Source of the DNA: Exiguobacterium sp. s122
Lineage (GTDB): Bacteria; Bacillota; Bacilli; Exiguobacteriales; Exiguobacteriaceae
DNA: 64,000 nucleotides
Reading direction: 5' to 3'
Assembly: GCF_018618475.1 (NCBI RefSeq)
Contig: NZ_JACSMD010000005.1
Coordinates: 1 to 64,000 of the forward strand
Shown here: positions 7,462 through 16,114 of the stretch, one piece after another
How the letters are laid out: every line of letters starts with the position of its first letter
How positions within the stretch are numbered: the stretch's first letter is position 1
The notes under the pieces: model-generated
What the model saw: only the letters and a program-made list of their open reading frames with translations
The model's database searches: none
Told to the model about the DNA's origin: nothing
Position numbers and translations under genes: made by a program

Positions 7462-9359
7462 GAATGGAGTTCCTCCCATTCTGCATAGAGCGCCGTGATC
7501 GATGCTTTCGTCGCATCCGACTCGGTCGACAGTTCCTGCGCCCGCGCAAAGTCGTTGAAGACGTCCGGCTCACAAAGAAGCTGTTCAATCTCTTCGAGGC
7601 GCGCCTCGTGCTGCTCGATTGTAAGCTCGATTTCTTCAATGCGCTGTTTCATTCGACGTTCCTCACGCTGTTGTTCCTTGTCGGCCCGTTGCTTTTTGAC
7701 GACGACTTGTTTCGTCTCTTCGCGTGCGAGGCGGGCGAGTTCTTCGAGCTCTTCTTTCTTCTCGACGTAATACGAGTAGTCACCGAGGTACTCGTCGATC
7801 CCGTTCGGCGTGATCTCGAGGACCCGCGTGGCGAGCCGGTCGATGAAGTACCGGTCGTGCGAGACGAACAGGATTGTGCCAGGATAGTCGAGGAGCGCGT
7901 TCTCGAGAATCATCTTCGAGTCGAGGTCCAAGTGGTTCGTCGGCTCATCTAAGATGAGCAAGTTCGGCTGTTCGAGCTTCAGCTTCGCGAGCGTCAAGCG
8001 GGCTCGTTCGCCGCCTGACAGTTCGTGGACACGTTTCATGACGTCGTCGCCGCTAAAAAGGAACTGACCAAGCAAGCTTCGTACGTCTTGCTCGCGCATG
8101 AGCGGCCAGTCGTTCCAAATCTCGTCAATGACGCGATTCTTATCGGACAGATTCTGTTGCTCCTGGTCGTAGTAGCCGATCTCGACGCCGGTTCCGTAGC
8201 GGATGTCACCGGTGAGTGCCGGCTGTTGTTTCGTCAATACTTTTAGGAGCGTCGACTTGCCGACCCCGTTCGGACCGACGAGGGCGACCGACTCGCCGCG
8301 CTGTAGCTGGAAGCGCAGGTTTTGAGCGATCGGTTCCTCGTAGCCAATCGCGAGGTCGTTTCCGCTCAACACGTCGTTCCCACTTTGGCGCTTAATCGTG
8401 AACGAGAGAACAGCGCTACGCTCGTCACCATCTGGGGCATCGAGCCGGTCGACTTTCTCAAGCCGTTTCCGGACACTTTGGGCACGTTTCGTCGTCGTCG
8501 CTCGGGCGATGTTCCGTTGGATGAAGTCTTGCATCTTCGCGATTTCTTCTTGCTGAGACTCGAACTGCTTCTTCTCTTGTTCATAGAGAGCGGCTTTCTG
8601 TTCGAGGTACTTCGTATAGTTCCCAACGAAGCGACGGCTCCGGTGGCGTGACAGCTCATAGACGACCGAGACGACGCGGTCGAGGAAGTAGCGGTCGTGG
8701 GAGACGATGAGGACGGCGCCTTTATAGCCGCTCAAGTACTTCTCGAGCCACGCGAGCGTCTCGATGTCCAAGTGGTTCGTCGGCTCGTCCAAGATGAGGA
8801 GATCCGGGCTCTGGAGGAGCATCTTTGCCAAGGCGAGGCGTGTTCGCTGCCCACCTGAGAGCGTATCGATTTGACGATTGAAGTCGTCCGGATAAAACCG
8901 CATCCCGTGGAGCACGGAGCGAATCGTCGCTTCATACTGATAACCGCCGCGATCCTTGAACGTATGTTGTTCCTCGTCGTATGCCGCAAGAAGACGTTCA
9001 TAGGCGTCCGCATCGTTCAAAATGCGTTCACTGCCCATGTCTTGCTCCATCCGTCGGAGCGTCTGTTCTTGCTCAATCAAATCCGTGAAGACGGTGAGCA
9101 TCTCGTTCCAAATCGTCTCGTTCGACTCCAGCCCGGAGTCTTGGGCGAGGTAGCCGATCGTCACGTCTTTTGGCTTCATGATGTCACCTGAGTCGTAGGT
9201 ATATTCCCCGGCGATTACTTTAAGAAGGGTCGACTTGCCCGCGCCGTTTCGGCCGACAAGGGCGACACGTTCTCCTTCTTGGATCTCGAGTTTGACGTTC
9301 TCTAAAATCGGCTCGACACCGAATGATTTCGATAAGTTGTTGACTTGCAATAGGATCAA
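7458..9359 (-). CDS. ABC-F family ATPase (YdiF-like)
   Basis: 633 residues with two ATP-binding cassettes and no membrane spans. Walker A motifs: GRNGAGKST (near residue 37) and GPNGVGKST (near 360). Signatures: LSGGQRTRLAL and LSGGERARLTL. Both Walker B strands read LLILDEPTNHLD. A charged linker and a C-terminal coiled coil (residues 540-630) complete the ABC-F plan. These proteins act on ribosomes as translation factors or in antibiotic resistance; the place between tsaD and rex matches Bacillus ydiF. It starts with TTG at 9359, with AAAGGGG upstream. Confidence 0.93.
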   Translation of the reverse strand: MILLQVNNLSKSFGVEPILENVKLEIQEGERVALVGRNGAGKSTLLKVIAGEYTYDSGDIMKPKDVTIGYLAQDSGLESNETIWNEMLTVFTDLIEQEQTLRRMEQDMGSERILNDADAYERLLAAYDEEQHTFKDRGGYQYEATIRSVLHGMRFYPDDFNRQIDTLSGGQRTRLALAKMLLQSPDLLILDEPTNHLDIETLAWLEKYLSGYKGAVLIVSHDRYFLDRVVSVVYELSRHRSRRFVGNYTKYLEQKAALYEQEKKQFESQQEEIAKMQDFIQRNIARATTTKRAQSVRKRLEKVDRLDAPDGDERSAVLSFTIKRQSGNDVLSGNDLAIGYEEPIAQNLRFQLQRGESVALVGPNGVGKSTLLKVLTKQQPALTGDIRYGTGVEIGYYDQEQQNLSDKNRVIDEIWNDWPLMREQDVRSLLGQFLFSGDDVMKRVHELSGGERARLTLAKLKLEQPNLLILDEPTNHLDLDSKMILENALLDYPGTILFVSHDRYFIDRLATRVLEITPNGIDEYLGDYSYYVEKKEELEELARLAREETKQVVVKKQRADKEQQREERRMKQRIEEIELTIEQHEARLEEIEQLLCEPDVFNDFARAQELSTESDATKASITALYAEWEELHS

Positions 9360-9432
9360 GTGAAAAAACCCCTTTCTCTGTATTTAGTATACTGTATTTT
9401 TTAGTGTTTTCAGGTATATTCATTGAGTGGTC

Positions 9433-9450
9433 ATGTGAATTCGTTTACAA
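9433..9450 (+). promoter_or_regulatory. Candidate Rex operator upstream of rex
   Basis: ATGTGAA-TTCG-TTTACAA matches the Rex consensus TTGTGAA-N4-TTCACAA at 12 of 14 positions. It lies 58 bp before the rex start, in the divergent region shared with the ABC-F gene, and covers a possible -35 (TTTACA, 9444-9449). This suggests redox autoregulation of the rex-tatA-tatC operon. Confidence 0.6.
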
Positions 9451-9508
9451 TCAAGGTGTATGAAATCAGATTCGTGTGTAACGTGTCGTAAAAAGGAGGC
9501 TCTTTCCG

Positions 9509-10165
9509 TTGAGTCAAAACGAACCAAAGATTCCACAAGCGACAGCCAAACGGTTGCCACTATACTATCGATTTATCCAAAGCCTGCATTCGTCGGGCAA
9601 ACAACGTGTCTCTTCTGCCGAACTGAGTGAGGCGGTCAAGGTCGATTCGGCAACGATTCGCCGCGACTTCTCGTACTTCGGTGCCCTCGGGAAAAAGGGA
9701 TATGGCTATAACGTACAGTATCTGTTAGACTTTTTCCGAAAGACGTTGAACCAGGACGAGATCACGAACGTCGCCTTGGTCGGGGTCGGTCATCTCGGGA
9801 CAGCTTTCGTCAACTATAACTTCCTTAAAAACAATAACACACATATCGTCGTCGGGTTCGATGCAGACGAGACAAAAGTCGGCACGACGATGTCCGGTGT
9901 CCCGATTCATCACGTCGATGAGATGGAACAAATCATGAAGCAAAACAAAATCGATGTCGCCATCCTCACGGTTCCGTCTGCCTATGCGCAACCGGTCGCC
10001 GATGACTTGGTCCGCTTTGGCATCAAAGGGATTTTGAACTTCACACCGGCACGACTTACAGTGCCGGACACAGTCCGTGTCCATCATATCGACTTGTCGA
10101 TCGAACTCCAGTCGCTCATTTACTTCATGCAACACTATCCATCTGCTGAGGGGGTCCATCAATAA
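9509..10165 (+). CDS. rex: Redox-sensing transcriptional repressor Rex
   Basis: 218 residues. The N-terminal winged helix (about 15-70) contains [17 protein letters not shown], and the Rossmann domain starts with [10 protein letters not shown] near residue 91. Rex binds DNA when the NADH/NAD+ ratio is low and releases it when NADH rises, so that fermentative and NADH-oxidising genes are expressed. It starts with TTG at 9509 with AAAAGGAGG 9 nt upstream. The stop overlaps the tatA start by 1 nt (TAATG). A matching operator precedes it and others precede the NADH oxidase gene in this window. Confidence 0.96.
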   Translation: MSQNEPKIPQATAKRLPLYYRFIQSLHSSGKQRVSSAELSEAVKVDSATIRRDFSYFGALGKKGYGYNVQYLLDFFRKTLNQDEITNVALVGVGHLGTAFVNYNFLKNNNTHIVVGFDADETKVGTTMSGVPIHHVDEMEQIMKQNKIDVAILTVPSAYAQPVADDLVRFGIKGILNFTPARLTVPDTVRVHHIDLSIELQSLIYFMQHYPSAEGVHQ

Positions 10166-10383
10166 TGGAATTACTAGCATCATCACTCGTCTTCGGGATT
10201 CCGGGAGGAGCAAGTCTCTTTATCATCGCGATTATCGCGCTCATCATCTTCGGACCGAAGAAGTTGCCTGAGTTCGGCCGTGCGGCCGGGCAGACGCTTC
10301 GCGAATTCAAAAATGCCACAAACGGCATGATGAATGAACATGATGAAAAAGACAAGAAAGATTCTGAGAAGAAAGAGCAGTAA
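10165..10383 (+). CDS. tatA: Twin-arginine translocase subunit TatA
   Basis: 72 residues. One N-terminal membrane span (18-32) is followed by the hinge [10 protein letters not shown] and an amphipathic helix ([14 protein letters not shown]), then a highly charged lysine/glutamate tail. TatA oligomers form the pore for folded twin-arginine substrates. It overlaps the rex stop by 1 nt, and tatC starts 2 nt after it. A two-gene TatA/TatC system without tatB is usual in Bacillota. Confidence 0.95.
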   Translation: MELLASSLVFGIPGGASLFIIAIIALIIFGPKKLPEFGRAAGQTLREFKNATNGMMNEHDEKDKKDSEKKEQ

Positions 10384-10385
10384 TC

Positions 10386-11174
10386 ATGAACCATCAACCT
10401 GATCAAGAGCGGGCGCTGTCCGACCACTTGACAGAGCTGCGGAGACGACTGATGCTGTCGGCATTTGTCGTCTTTGCCTTCTTTTTGGCCGCTTTGCCGA
10501 GTGTCAAATATGTGCTCGCTTATCTACAGGCGGACCTCGTTGAACGAGGACTTGAGCTGAACGCCTTTGGGGTCGCGGACCCGCTCATGATTTATTTGAA
10601 TTTGGCGCTCGTCATCGGTCTCGTCGCGGCCAGTCCGTTTCTACTGTATCAACTGTGGGCGTTTGTCGCACCTGGTCTGCATCCGAACGAGCGGAGAGGG
10701 ACGCTCGCCTATATTCCAATCATCTTCATCTTGTTTTTGATTGGTCTCGCGTTCGCCTACTACTGGTTGTTCCCGCTCGTTCTCGATATCTCGACAAACC
10801 TCGGGCAAGACCTCGGCCTGACGCAAATCATCGGAGCCTCGAACTACTTCACGTTCTTGTTGCAACTCACGATTCCGTTCGGTCTGTTGTTCCAATTGCC
10901 GGTCGTGACGATGTTCTTGACGCGTATCGGGGTCGTGACGCCGTCTTTCTTATCAAAAATTCGGAAGTATGCGTACTTCGCTTTGTTCGTCATCGCGGCG
11001 TTCATCACACCGCCCGACTTGACGTCGCACCTCATGGTGTCGCTACCGCTGTTCTTCTTGTACGAGATTAGTTTGTCCATCTCACGCGTCACGTATCGTG
11101 GTGTGCTCAGACGAGAAAAGGAAGCGCAAGTGAAAGAGCAGATGGATTTGATGAAACAGATGAACGAAAAATAA
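10386..11174 (+). CDS. tatC: Twin-arginine translocase subunit TatC
   Basis: 262 residues with six predicted membrane spans. The cytoplasmic N terminus carries the DHLTELRRR motif that helps bind the twin-arginine signal peptide. The charged C-terminal tail (LRREKEAQVKEQMDL) is cytoplasmic. It is last in rex-tatA-tatC and followed by a terminator. In Bacillus the next genes are ydiK, ydiL and groESL; here those are found about 19 kb further on. Confidence 0.96.
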   Translation: MNHQPDQERALSDHLTELRRRLMLSAFVVFAFFLAALPSVKYVLAYLQADLVERGLELNAFGVADPLMIYLNLALVIGLVAASPFLLYQLWAFVAPGLHPNERRGTLAYIPIIFILFLIGLAFAYYWLFPLVLDISTNLGQDLGLTQIIGASNYFTFLLQLTIPFGLLFQLPVVTMFLTRIGVVTPSFLSKIRKYAYFALFVIAAFITPPDLTSHLMVSLPLFFLYEISLSISRVTYRGVLRREKEAQVKEQMDLMKQMNEK

Positions 11175-11202
11175 ACACCACGTCATTTGGCGTGGTGTTT
11201 TT
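11174..11202 (+). terminator. Terminator after tatC
   Basis: AACACCACG ... CGTGGTGTT stem with an 8-nt loop and a T run. Confidence 0.9.
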
Positions 11203-11217
11203 GTATAGGTGGATTGT

Positions 11218-12045
11218 TTAAGAAAATGGGTTATAGAACCGACTACCATCATAAAATGTGACGACAAACGAGAAAATCGTCAGCATGAAGACGAGACCGA
11301 TGGCCAAGTAATCGGCACGTGTCATCGGTCGTTGATTGTACCATGTCCGTTTTCGCTCGGCACCGAAGCCTCGTAAATCCATCGCATTGCTGACTGTCTC
11401 GATGCGCTCCAGACTCGTGAACAAGAGCGGGAGCAAAATATTCAAGCTATGCTTCGCACGCTTCAATAGCGGACCATGAGTCACAGCGACGCCACGCGCT
11501 TCTTGGGCATCTGCAATCGTCCGAAAGTCTTGTTGGACGTCCGGAATATAGCGCAACGCAAGCGAAACAGCGAAGGCGACTTTATAAGGAACACCAATTC
11601 GATTCAATGATGAAGCGAATTCGGTCGGGTGGGTCGTCACGAGGAACAAGACGGCGACCGGCACGATGACACTATACTTCAAGATGAGATTGAATAAATA
11701 AAACAACTGTTCCGCCGTCAATGTAAAACGGCCGATGCCTTCGAAAAGGACATGACGTGTCCCGTAAATAGCGACCCCTTGCTCGGGTTCAAACAAATAG
11801 ACGGCGAGGGCATTGATCAGGACGAACAAGGCGGTGAACACGAGGACGAACCGGACCTCACGGAACCGAATACGAGAGACGAGGAACAGCCCGATGCTCG
11901 CAAAGCCTAAGATGAGAAGGACACGTGTGTCGTACGTAAACATCGTCGCAGTCGTCCACAAAAGAAATCCGATTAATTTGGTCGTGCCCGTTAAACGGTG
12001 AACAGGTGAAGGTTTCTCGATATAACCGAGCATCTCTACAGCCAT
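11218..12045 (-). CDS. ecfT: ECF transporter transmembrane T component
   Basis: 275 residues with about five to six membrane spans. The cytoplasmic coupling region holds the family motif 'SNAMDLRGFGAERKRT' (Ala-x-x-Arg-Gly type). EcfT joins the substrate-binding S component to the ATPases. It starts at ATG 12045 inside the end of the ATPase gene (10-nt overlap) with AAAGGAGCG upstream. It is the last gene of a T-box-controlled operon: SAM hydrolase, S component, double ATPase, T component. Confidence 0.93.
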   Translation of the reverse strand: MAVEMLGYIEKPSPVHRLTGTTKLIGFLLWTTATMFTYDTRVLLILGFASIGLFLVSRIRFREVRFVLVFTALFVLINALAVYLFEPEQGVAIYGTRHVLFEGIGRFTLTAEQLFYLFNLILKYSVIVPVAVLFLVTTHPTEFASSLNRIGVPYKVAFAVSLALRYIPDVQQDFRTIADAQEARGVAVTHGPLLKRAKHSLNILLPLLFTSLERIETVSNAMDLRGFGAERKRTWYNQRPMTRADYLAIGLVFMLTIFSFVVTFYDGSRFYNPFS

Positions 12046-13733
12046 TGGGCGCGCTCCTTTCGTTCCGCTTGAATCACAGCGTGAATAAACGGTTGCACTT
12101 CGACGTCGAGATGACGTGCCACGTTGAAGAGCGACGTTTGTTTAAGATGGGCATGACGCAACAAGGATTCTTGAGCGAAGAGGGTGAGCGGTTCGCCCGC
12201 GAACCGGATTCGACCGGCCTGAAGCAAACATACTTGGTCGCTATACTCGAGAACAAGATGCATATCATGTGTGATGATGAGGAGTGTCATGCCGTCTCGC
12301 TTCAAACGTTCTAAAAAATCCATCATGTCTGAGTAGTGTCGATAATCTTGTCCCGCTGTCGGCTCGTCAAGAATCAATACGTCCGGCTTGCGCACGAGAA
12401 TCGAAGCGATGGTGACGCGCTTTTTTTGACCAAAACTGAGCGCCTGAATCGGCCAATTGCGAAACGGGTACAATCCGCAACGTCGAAGTGTCTCCTCGAG
12501 TCGACGTTCTTCTTCGTCTGCACTGAGCGTGAGCGCCTGCATACCGTATCGAACTTCTTCCCGTACGGTATGTTTCGAAATCATGTGATTCGGGTTTTGC
12601 AGGACGAATCCGATTCGCGAGGCCCGGTCCGCAATCGATTGTTTGGTTACGTCTTCTCCGTTCAAGCGAATCTGTCCAGCGGTTGCTCGTTGATAACCAC
12701 TCAACACTTTGGCAAGAGTTGACTTACCGGCACCGTTTTGTCCGACGATTGTCGTCAATGTGCCTTTTGCGCAACGCAATGTAATCTCTTCTAACACATT
12801 TTCTTCAGATCGATAATGAAAACGGACACGGTCGAGTTCGAGTGAGGGAGAGACTTCGGGAGGAGCTTCAGGCATCTGCTCGCTGAGTCGCGACACGATA
12901 GGTTGCCGCTCGAACAGGTTGAGAAATGCGTCCGGTTGACTCGGCTTATCTTCTGGTCGAATCGAGATGTCTGCCCAACGTGCCGCACTCAAATAGAGCG
13001 GTTCTCGCAAAAACGCGCGAACGAGGCTACCGTCGCTCAATATGACGTCAGGATGTCCATCGGCGACAATCTCGCCGTCGACGACCACAATCATTCGATC
13101 GAACGGAATGGACAAGACGTCTTCGATTCGATGTTCAACGACGAGTAGTGTACGTTTGGTCTCACGTTGCAAACGATCGAGGAGTGCCATCGCCTCGCTA
13201 CCGGCGAGCGGGTCAAGGTTAGCGAGCGGCTCGTCAAATAATAAAATATTGGCATCTTCGACGAGGACGCCTCCTAGGGCGGCTCGTTGTCGTTGCCCGC
13301 CAGATAGATCGTTCAGCCGATGATTGAGTAGATGGGCAACATCCGTCAGTCGGGCAACCCGTTCGACGGTTTCGTGCATTTCGGGACGAGCTACCCGTTT
13401 ATTCTCCAAGGCGAAGGCGATATCTTCACCGACAGACAAGCCGATGAATTGCGTGTCTGGGTCTTGAAGGACGGTGCCGATGAGGGCAGAACGGTCAAAG
13501 AGCGAGAGTGTCCGCGCGTCGACTCCGTTGATGCGCACGTCTCCTTCCCACGTGCCGGGATACGAAAACGGGACGAGTCCGTTAATGCATTGGGCGAGCG
13601 TGCTTTTGCCAGACCCCGATGGGCCGACGATTAAGACACGTTCTCCGTCTTCAATCGTCAAATTGATATTTCGCAGCGTCGGTTCGGATTGACTGCGATA
13701 CGTAAATGAAAAATGGTCGAACTGAATCGTCAT
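12036..13733 (-). CDS. ECF transporter ATPase, two cassettes fused in one protein
   Basis: 565 residues, made of two tandem ABC domains in place of the usual EcfA1 and EcfA2 subunits. Domain 1: Walker A GPSGSGKST, signature LSGGQRQRAAL, Walker B ILLFDEPLANLDP. Domain 2: Walker A GQNGAGKST, signature LSFGQKKRVTI, Walker B VLILDEPTAGQD. The linker (about 250-295) is proline- and glutamate-rich. The protein energises uptake of the ligand bound by the S component. AGGG lies upstream of the ATG at 13733. A stem-loop in the gap before it may reduce read-through from the S gene. Confidence 0.93.
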   Translation of the reverse strand: MTIQFDHFSFTYRSQSEPTLRNINLTIEDGERVLIVGPSGSGKSTLAQCINGLVPFSYPGTWEGDVRINGVDARTLSLFDRSALIGTVLQDPDTQFIGLSVGEDIAFALENKRVARPEMHETVERVARLTDVAHLLNHRLNDLSGGQRQRAALGGVLVEDANILLFDEPLANLDPLAGSEAMALLDRLQRETKRTLLVVEHRIEDVLSIPFDRMIVVVDGEIVADGHPDVILSDGSLVRAFLREPLYLSAARWADISIRPEDKPSQPDAFLNLFERQPIVSRLSEQMPEAPPEVSPSLELDRVRFHYRSEENVLEEITLRCAKGTLTTIVGQNGAGKSTLAKVLSGYQRATAGQIRLNGEDVTKQSIADRASRIGFVLQNPNHMISKHTVREEVRYGMQALTLSADEEERRLEETLRRCGLYPFRNWPIQALSFGQKKRVTIASILVRKPDVLILDEPTAGQDYRHYSDMMDFLERLKRDGMTLLIITHDMHLVLEYSDQVCLLQAGRIRFAGEPLTLFAQESLLRHAHLKQTSLFNVARHLDVEVQPFIHAVIQAERKERAQWL

Positions 13734-13755
13734 GTCGTGCCCTCCAAGTAAAATA

Positions 13756-13784
13756 AGCTGACCTTAACGTACATTTGGCCAGCT
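13756..13784 (-). terminator. Internal stem-loop between the S and ATPase genes (possible attenuator)
   Basis: On the minus strand AGCTGGCC pairs with GGTCAGCT (one G-T pair) around a 13-nt loop and is followed by TTATTTT. It is weak, so partial termination within the operon is possible but unproven. Confidence 0.4.
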
Positions 13785-13791
13785 CGTTTCA

Positions 13792-14343
13792 TCATACTTC
13801 TCGTTTCAGACTTCCTGCTTTACTACGTGTGTTGGCATAGGCGACGAGGAGTAGTGTACCGATGACCCCGACCGTCAAAATATTCGATGTGGCCGCAACC
13901 GCGCCTTGGACGAATACTTTATTCGCGGGCTCGGCGTAAATTAAAATATCAAGGACCGGTGCAATCAAAATCCAGCCGATGGCCTGAACGATTGCTTGCG
14001 TCGCGTTAAAGAGCAAAATACCTTTCGTTGTGAGACCACCTGCTTCAATGTTGATGCGACGTGAGACGAGCCCAATCCCAAAACCGACGAAGCCAGAGAC
14101 GATGACCCAGCTCCACCAAGGAGAACCATAAAGGATTGCATCTTTTAGCGCGTGTCCGATCAAGCCGATCAAACCGGCTGTGATTGGTCCGAATAAGATG
14201 GCCATAAATGCTAAAAAGGCGTAAGACGTTTCAATCGATGTGTTCGGTACGCCGGTCGGGATGGCTGCGAACCGGCTTAGAATGATGAAGACGGCGGCGC
14301 CGATACCGGTCGCCACGATTTGTTTCGTTGTAAACGTGTTCAT
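13792..14343 (-). CDS. ECF transporter S component, UPF0397 type
   Basis: 183 residues with about five membrane spans. It resembles the UPF0397 family of ECF substrate-binding proteins: the N-terminal '[15 protein letters not shown]', the '[15 protein letters not shown]' segment and the strongly conserved '[18 protein letters not shown]'. Family members have been annotated for various vitamins or precursors. The T-box and the SAM-hydrolase neighbour here point to a methionine-related compound; that is inference. AAGGAGGAA precedes the ATG at 14343. Confidence 0.85.
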   Translation of the reverse strand: MNTFTTKQIVATGIGAAVFIILSRFAAIPTGVPNTSIETSYAFLAFMAILFGPITAGLIGLIGHALKDAILYGSPWWSWVIVSGFVGFGIGLVSRRINIEAGGLTTKGILLFNATQAIVQAIGWILIAPVLDILIYAEPANKVFVQGAVAATSNILTVGVIGTLLLVAYANTRSKAGSLKREV

Positions 14344-14357
14344 GAATAAATTCCTCC

Positions 14358-15197
14358 TTAATGTGTTTTCAGACTAATTCGCCAGTCGTTTCCGATGCCG
14401 ATTTCGTATGCATGCGCGAATGAACCTTGGTTAAGGGCAATAGCGACCTGATCGAGCGAGTTGATGTAGACGACGCCCGAGCCAACAGGGACATCGGCGA
14501 ACGACCGACCGAACAGCAAGGACTGTTCATAGATGACACGACCGCGGTAATCAACCGTGACGACCACACGGCTACCGATATCGATTCCCGCCTCTCGGAC
14601 AAGCGCGACCGGGATATTCGTCCACACATTACCGAACCGGATATCGAGAATCTCGACAATACCGGTCGTCTGAACGCCTTCTCTACGCGCCGGTGTCCGA
14701 TCAAGAAAAACGATGTCCTCGATTGAGACAAGTGGGCCGACATCCTCGAACGTAATCGCGTGGCTTGAGAGACGCGCACCGGTGAACGCGAAGATATCAC
14801 GACCGTGGAACGTGTAAGATTCACCCATATGTGGCAAGCGATGTTTTTGATCATCCAATTGACGCACTTCGGCAATCAAACCCGCTTGGCAAAGGTGTGT
14901 CAACGTTCCGTTGTCCGGGGTGATGACGTACTGGTTCGCATACGTGCGCGCGACGACGCTCTTTCGGTTCGATCCGACGCCAGGATCGACGACCGACACG
15001 AACACGGTCTGTTCCGTCCAATACGGTACGGTCTGGACGAGTCGATACGAGGCTTCCCAAATATGAAACGGTGGGATGTCATGCGTCAAATCAAAAATAC
15101 GAATGCTAGGATTAATGCTATGGGCTACCCCGTACATCGCGCTGACCGCTCCGTCACTCACACCAAAATCTGATTGCAGTACCAATGCTTCTGTCAT
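14358..15197 (-). CDS. S-adenosylmethionine hydroxide adenosyltransferase (SAM hydrolase, DUF62)
   Basis: 279 residues. The family motifs occur in order: [10 protein letters not shown] (7-16), [28 protein letters not shown] and TFHGRDIFA. This family, related to fluorinase and chlorinase, splits SAM with water or hydroxide into adenosine and methionine when it lacks the halogenase loop. It is the first gene of the minus-strand operon, directly behind a T-box leader, with AAGGAGGAG upstream of the ATG at 15197. Its link to an ECF transporter suggests methionine or SAM-derived nucleoside recycling. Confidence 0.9.
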   Translation of the reverse strand: MTEALVLQSDFGVSDGAVSAMYGVAHSINPSIRIFDLTHDIPPFHIWEASYRLVQTVPYWTEQTVFVSVVDPGVGSNRKSVVARTYANQYVITPDNGTLTHLCQAGLIAEVRQLDDQKHRLPHMGESYTFHGRDIFAFTGARLSSHAITFEDVGPLVSIEDIVFLDRTPARREGVQTTGIVEILDIRFGNVWTNIPVALVREAGIDIGSRVVVTVDYRGRVIYEQSLLFGRSFADVPVGSGVVYINSLDQVAIALNQGSFAHAYEIGIGNDWRISLKTH

Positions 15198-15205
15198 CTC
15201 TATCT

Positions 15206-15515
15206 CCTCCTTCCGGGCTTATGCCCACAAAAAAGACACCACGCCCTAATTGCTCAGGACGTGATGTCTGATCACGTGGTACCACCTTCGTTCATGGTCT
15301 GATTCGCATCAAACCACCTCAAGGAGTGCAAGACTCCATGGAATGATAACGGTATCCGCCATACCGGTCGATTCTACTAACGAGCGGTAGCTCGTGTTCT
15401 GTCGACTGCTCCAGGACCATCTTCAAGTGGGAGATTTGCTTCCTTTCCAGCATCAGAAGCTCTCTATGAAATCTCGGTCACCTTCTCTTCCTATCCACAC
15501 ATACTATGCAATTAG
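15206..15515 (-). promoter_or_regulatory. T-box riboswitch leader of the SAM hydrolase-ECF operon
   Basis: On the minus strand the T-box sequence AAGGTGGTACCACG (15275-15288) is followed by a terminator hairpin (15229-15268, GACATCACGTCCT / AGGGCGTGGTGTC, then six T). Upstream, stem I contains GAGATTT paired with AAATCTC. After this comes TTGAAGATGGTCC, where the specifier codon is expected. ATG (methionine) is the most sensible reading given the downstream genes; GAT (aspartate) is an alternative reading of the same loop. Uncharged tRNA binding would stabilise the antiterminator and switch the operon on. Confidence 0.9.
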
Positions 15516-15532
15516 TCTGAAAATTTAAATTA

Positions 15533-15561
15533 ATCTTACATCCAGACGATGCATGATGCAA
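15533..15561 (-). promoter_or_regulatory. SigA-type promoter for the T-box operon
   Basis: On the minus strand TTGCAT (15561-15556), 17 bp spacer, TAAGAT (15538-15533), just upstream of the T-box leader. Confidence 0.65.
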
Positions 15562-15572
15562 GTTTTTTTTAT

Positions 15573-15602
15573 TTGATGTAAAGAGACGTGCTAAACTATA
15601 AA
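15573..15602 (+). promoter_or_regulatory. SigA-type promoter for the gene at 15638
   Basis: TTGATG (15573-15578), 18 bp spacer, TATAAA (15597-15602). Confidence 0.6.
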
Positions 15603-15637
15603 TAATCGAGTTGGAATCACCAAAAGGAGGGAAAGCG

Positions 15638-15928
15638 ATGGTTTGGGAATATTACGGGGATGCGCTCATCGCGGTTGGCGTCTTAACGACGGTTCTTCTC
15701 ATCTGCGCACTTCACTTTTTGCGGTCGTCACGTAAACGAAAACTGACGCTTCCGCTCCTCCTCGGAGGCATCGGCTACACGTTGTTCTTGATCGGTCTCG
15801 TCTTCATCCGCGGCTGGGACGGCATGGGGTGGAGCTTGGTGGGATTCAGTCTATACGCCTTCGGGCTTATCTTATATATGGGTGTCGCCGTCTATCTCTG
15901 GCTCAAACGACGTCGTCTTTCTACTTGA
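15638..15928 (+). CDS. Small membrane protein, possibly YesK-like
   Basis: 96 residues with three hydrophobic spans (about 9-28, 38-58 and 65-88) and basic loops. The 'FIRGWDGMGWSLVGFSLY' segment resembles the small YesK-type membrane proteins of Bacillus, whose function is unknown. The ATG at 15638 follows AAAAGGAGGG; the earlier in-frame start lies before that ribosome binding site. It has its own promoter and terminator. Confidence 0.65.
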   Translation: MVWEYYGDALIAVGVLTTVLLICALHFLRSSRKRKLTLPLLLGGIGYTLFLIGLVFIRGWDGMGWSLVGFSLYAFGLILYMGVAVYLWLKRRRLST

Positions 15929-15956
15929 CCATCCTCATGAATAGGGTGGTTTTTTG
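15928..15956 (+). terminator. Terminator after the small membrane protein gene
   Basis: ACCATCCT ... AGGGTGGT stem followed by TTTTTT. Confidence 0.8.
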
Positions 15957-16013
15957 TGTCACGGCTGGTGTTCAAACTTTCGACATAATTACGTGAAGAA
16001 GTGAGCAAAGATA

Positions 16014-16043
16014 TTGTCAAACCTCCTTGTGAAATAGTACACT
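16014..16043 (+). promoter_or_regulatory. Promoter of the NADH oxidase gene
   Basis: TTGTCA (16014-16019), 18 bp spacer, TACACT (16038-16043). A Rex-like site covers the spacer and -10, and a second palindrome lies just after the expected start of transcription. Confidence 0.55.
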
Positions 16044-16044
16044 A
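16027..16044 (+). promoter_or_regulatory. Candidate Rex operator 1 of nox
   Basis: TTGTGAA-ATAG-TACACTA agrees with the Rex consensus at 12 of 14 positions. It overlaps the -10 box, where bound repressor would block RNA polymerase. Confidence 0.5.
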
Positions 16045-16058
16045 AGTTTAGAAATCAA

Positions 16059-16076
16059 ATGTGATGTTTATCACAT
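16059..16076 (+). promoter_or_regulatory. 18-bp palindrome upstream of nox (Rex or Crp/Fnr type)
   Basis: ATGTGAT-GTTT-ATCACAT has perfect 7-bp arms. It fits the Rex pattern except for the two innermost arm bases, and also the Crp/Fnr pattern TGTGA-N6-TCACA. It lies about 10-25 nt downstream of the predicted start of transcription. Confidence 0.6.
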
Positions 16077-16114
16077 ACCTAAACTTGCCAACCACTCAAA
16101 GGAGAGACTCTCAT

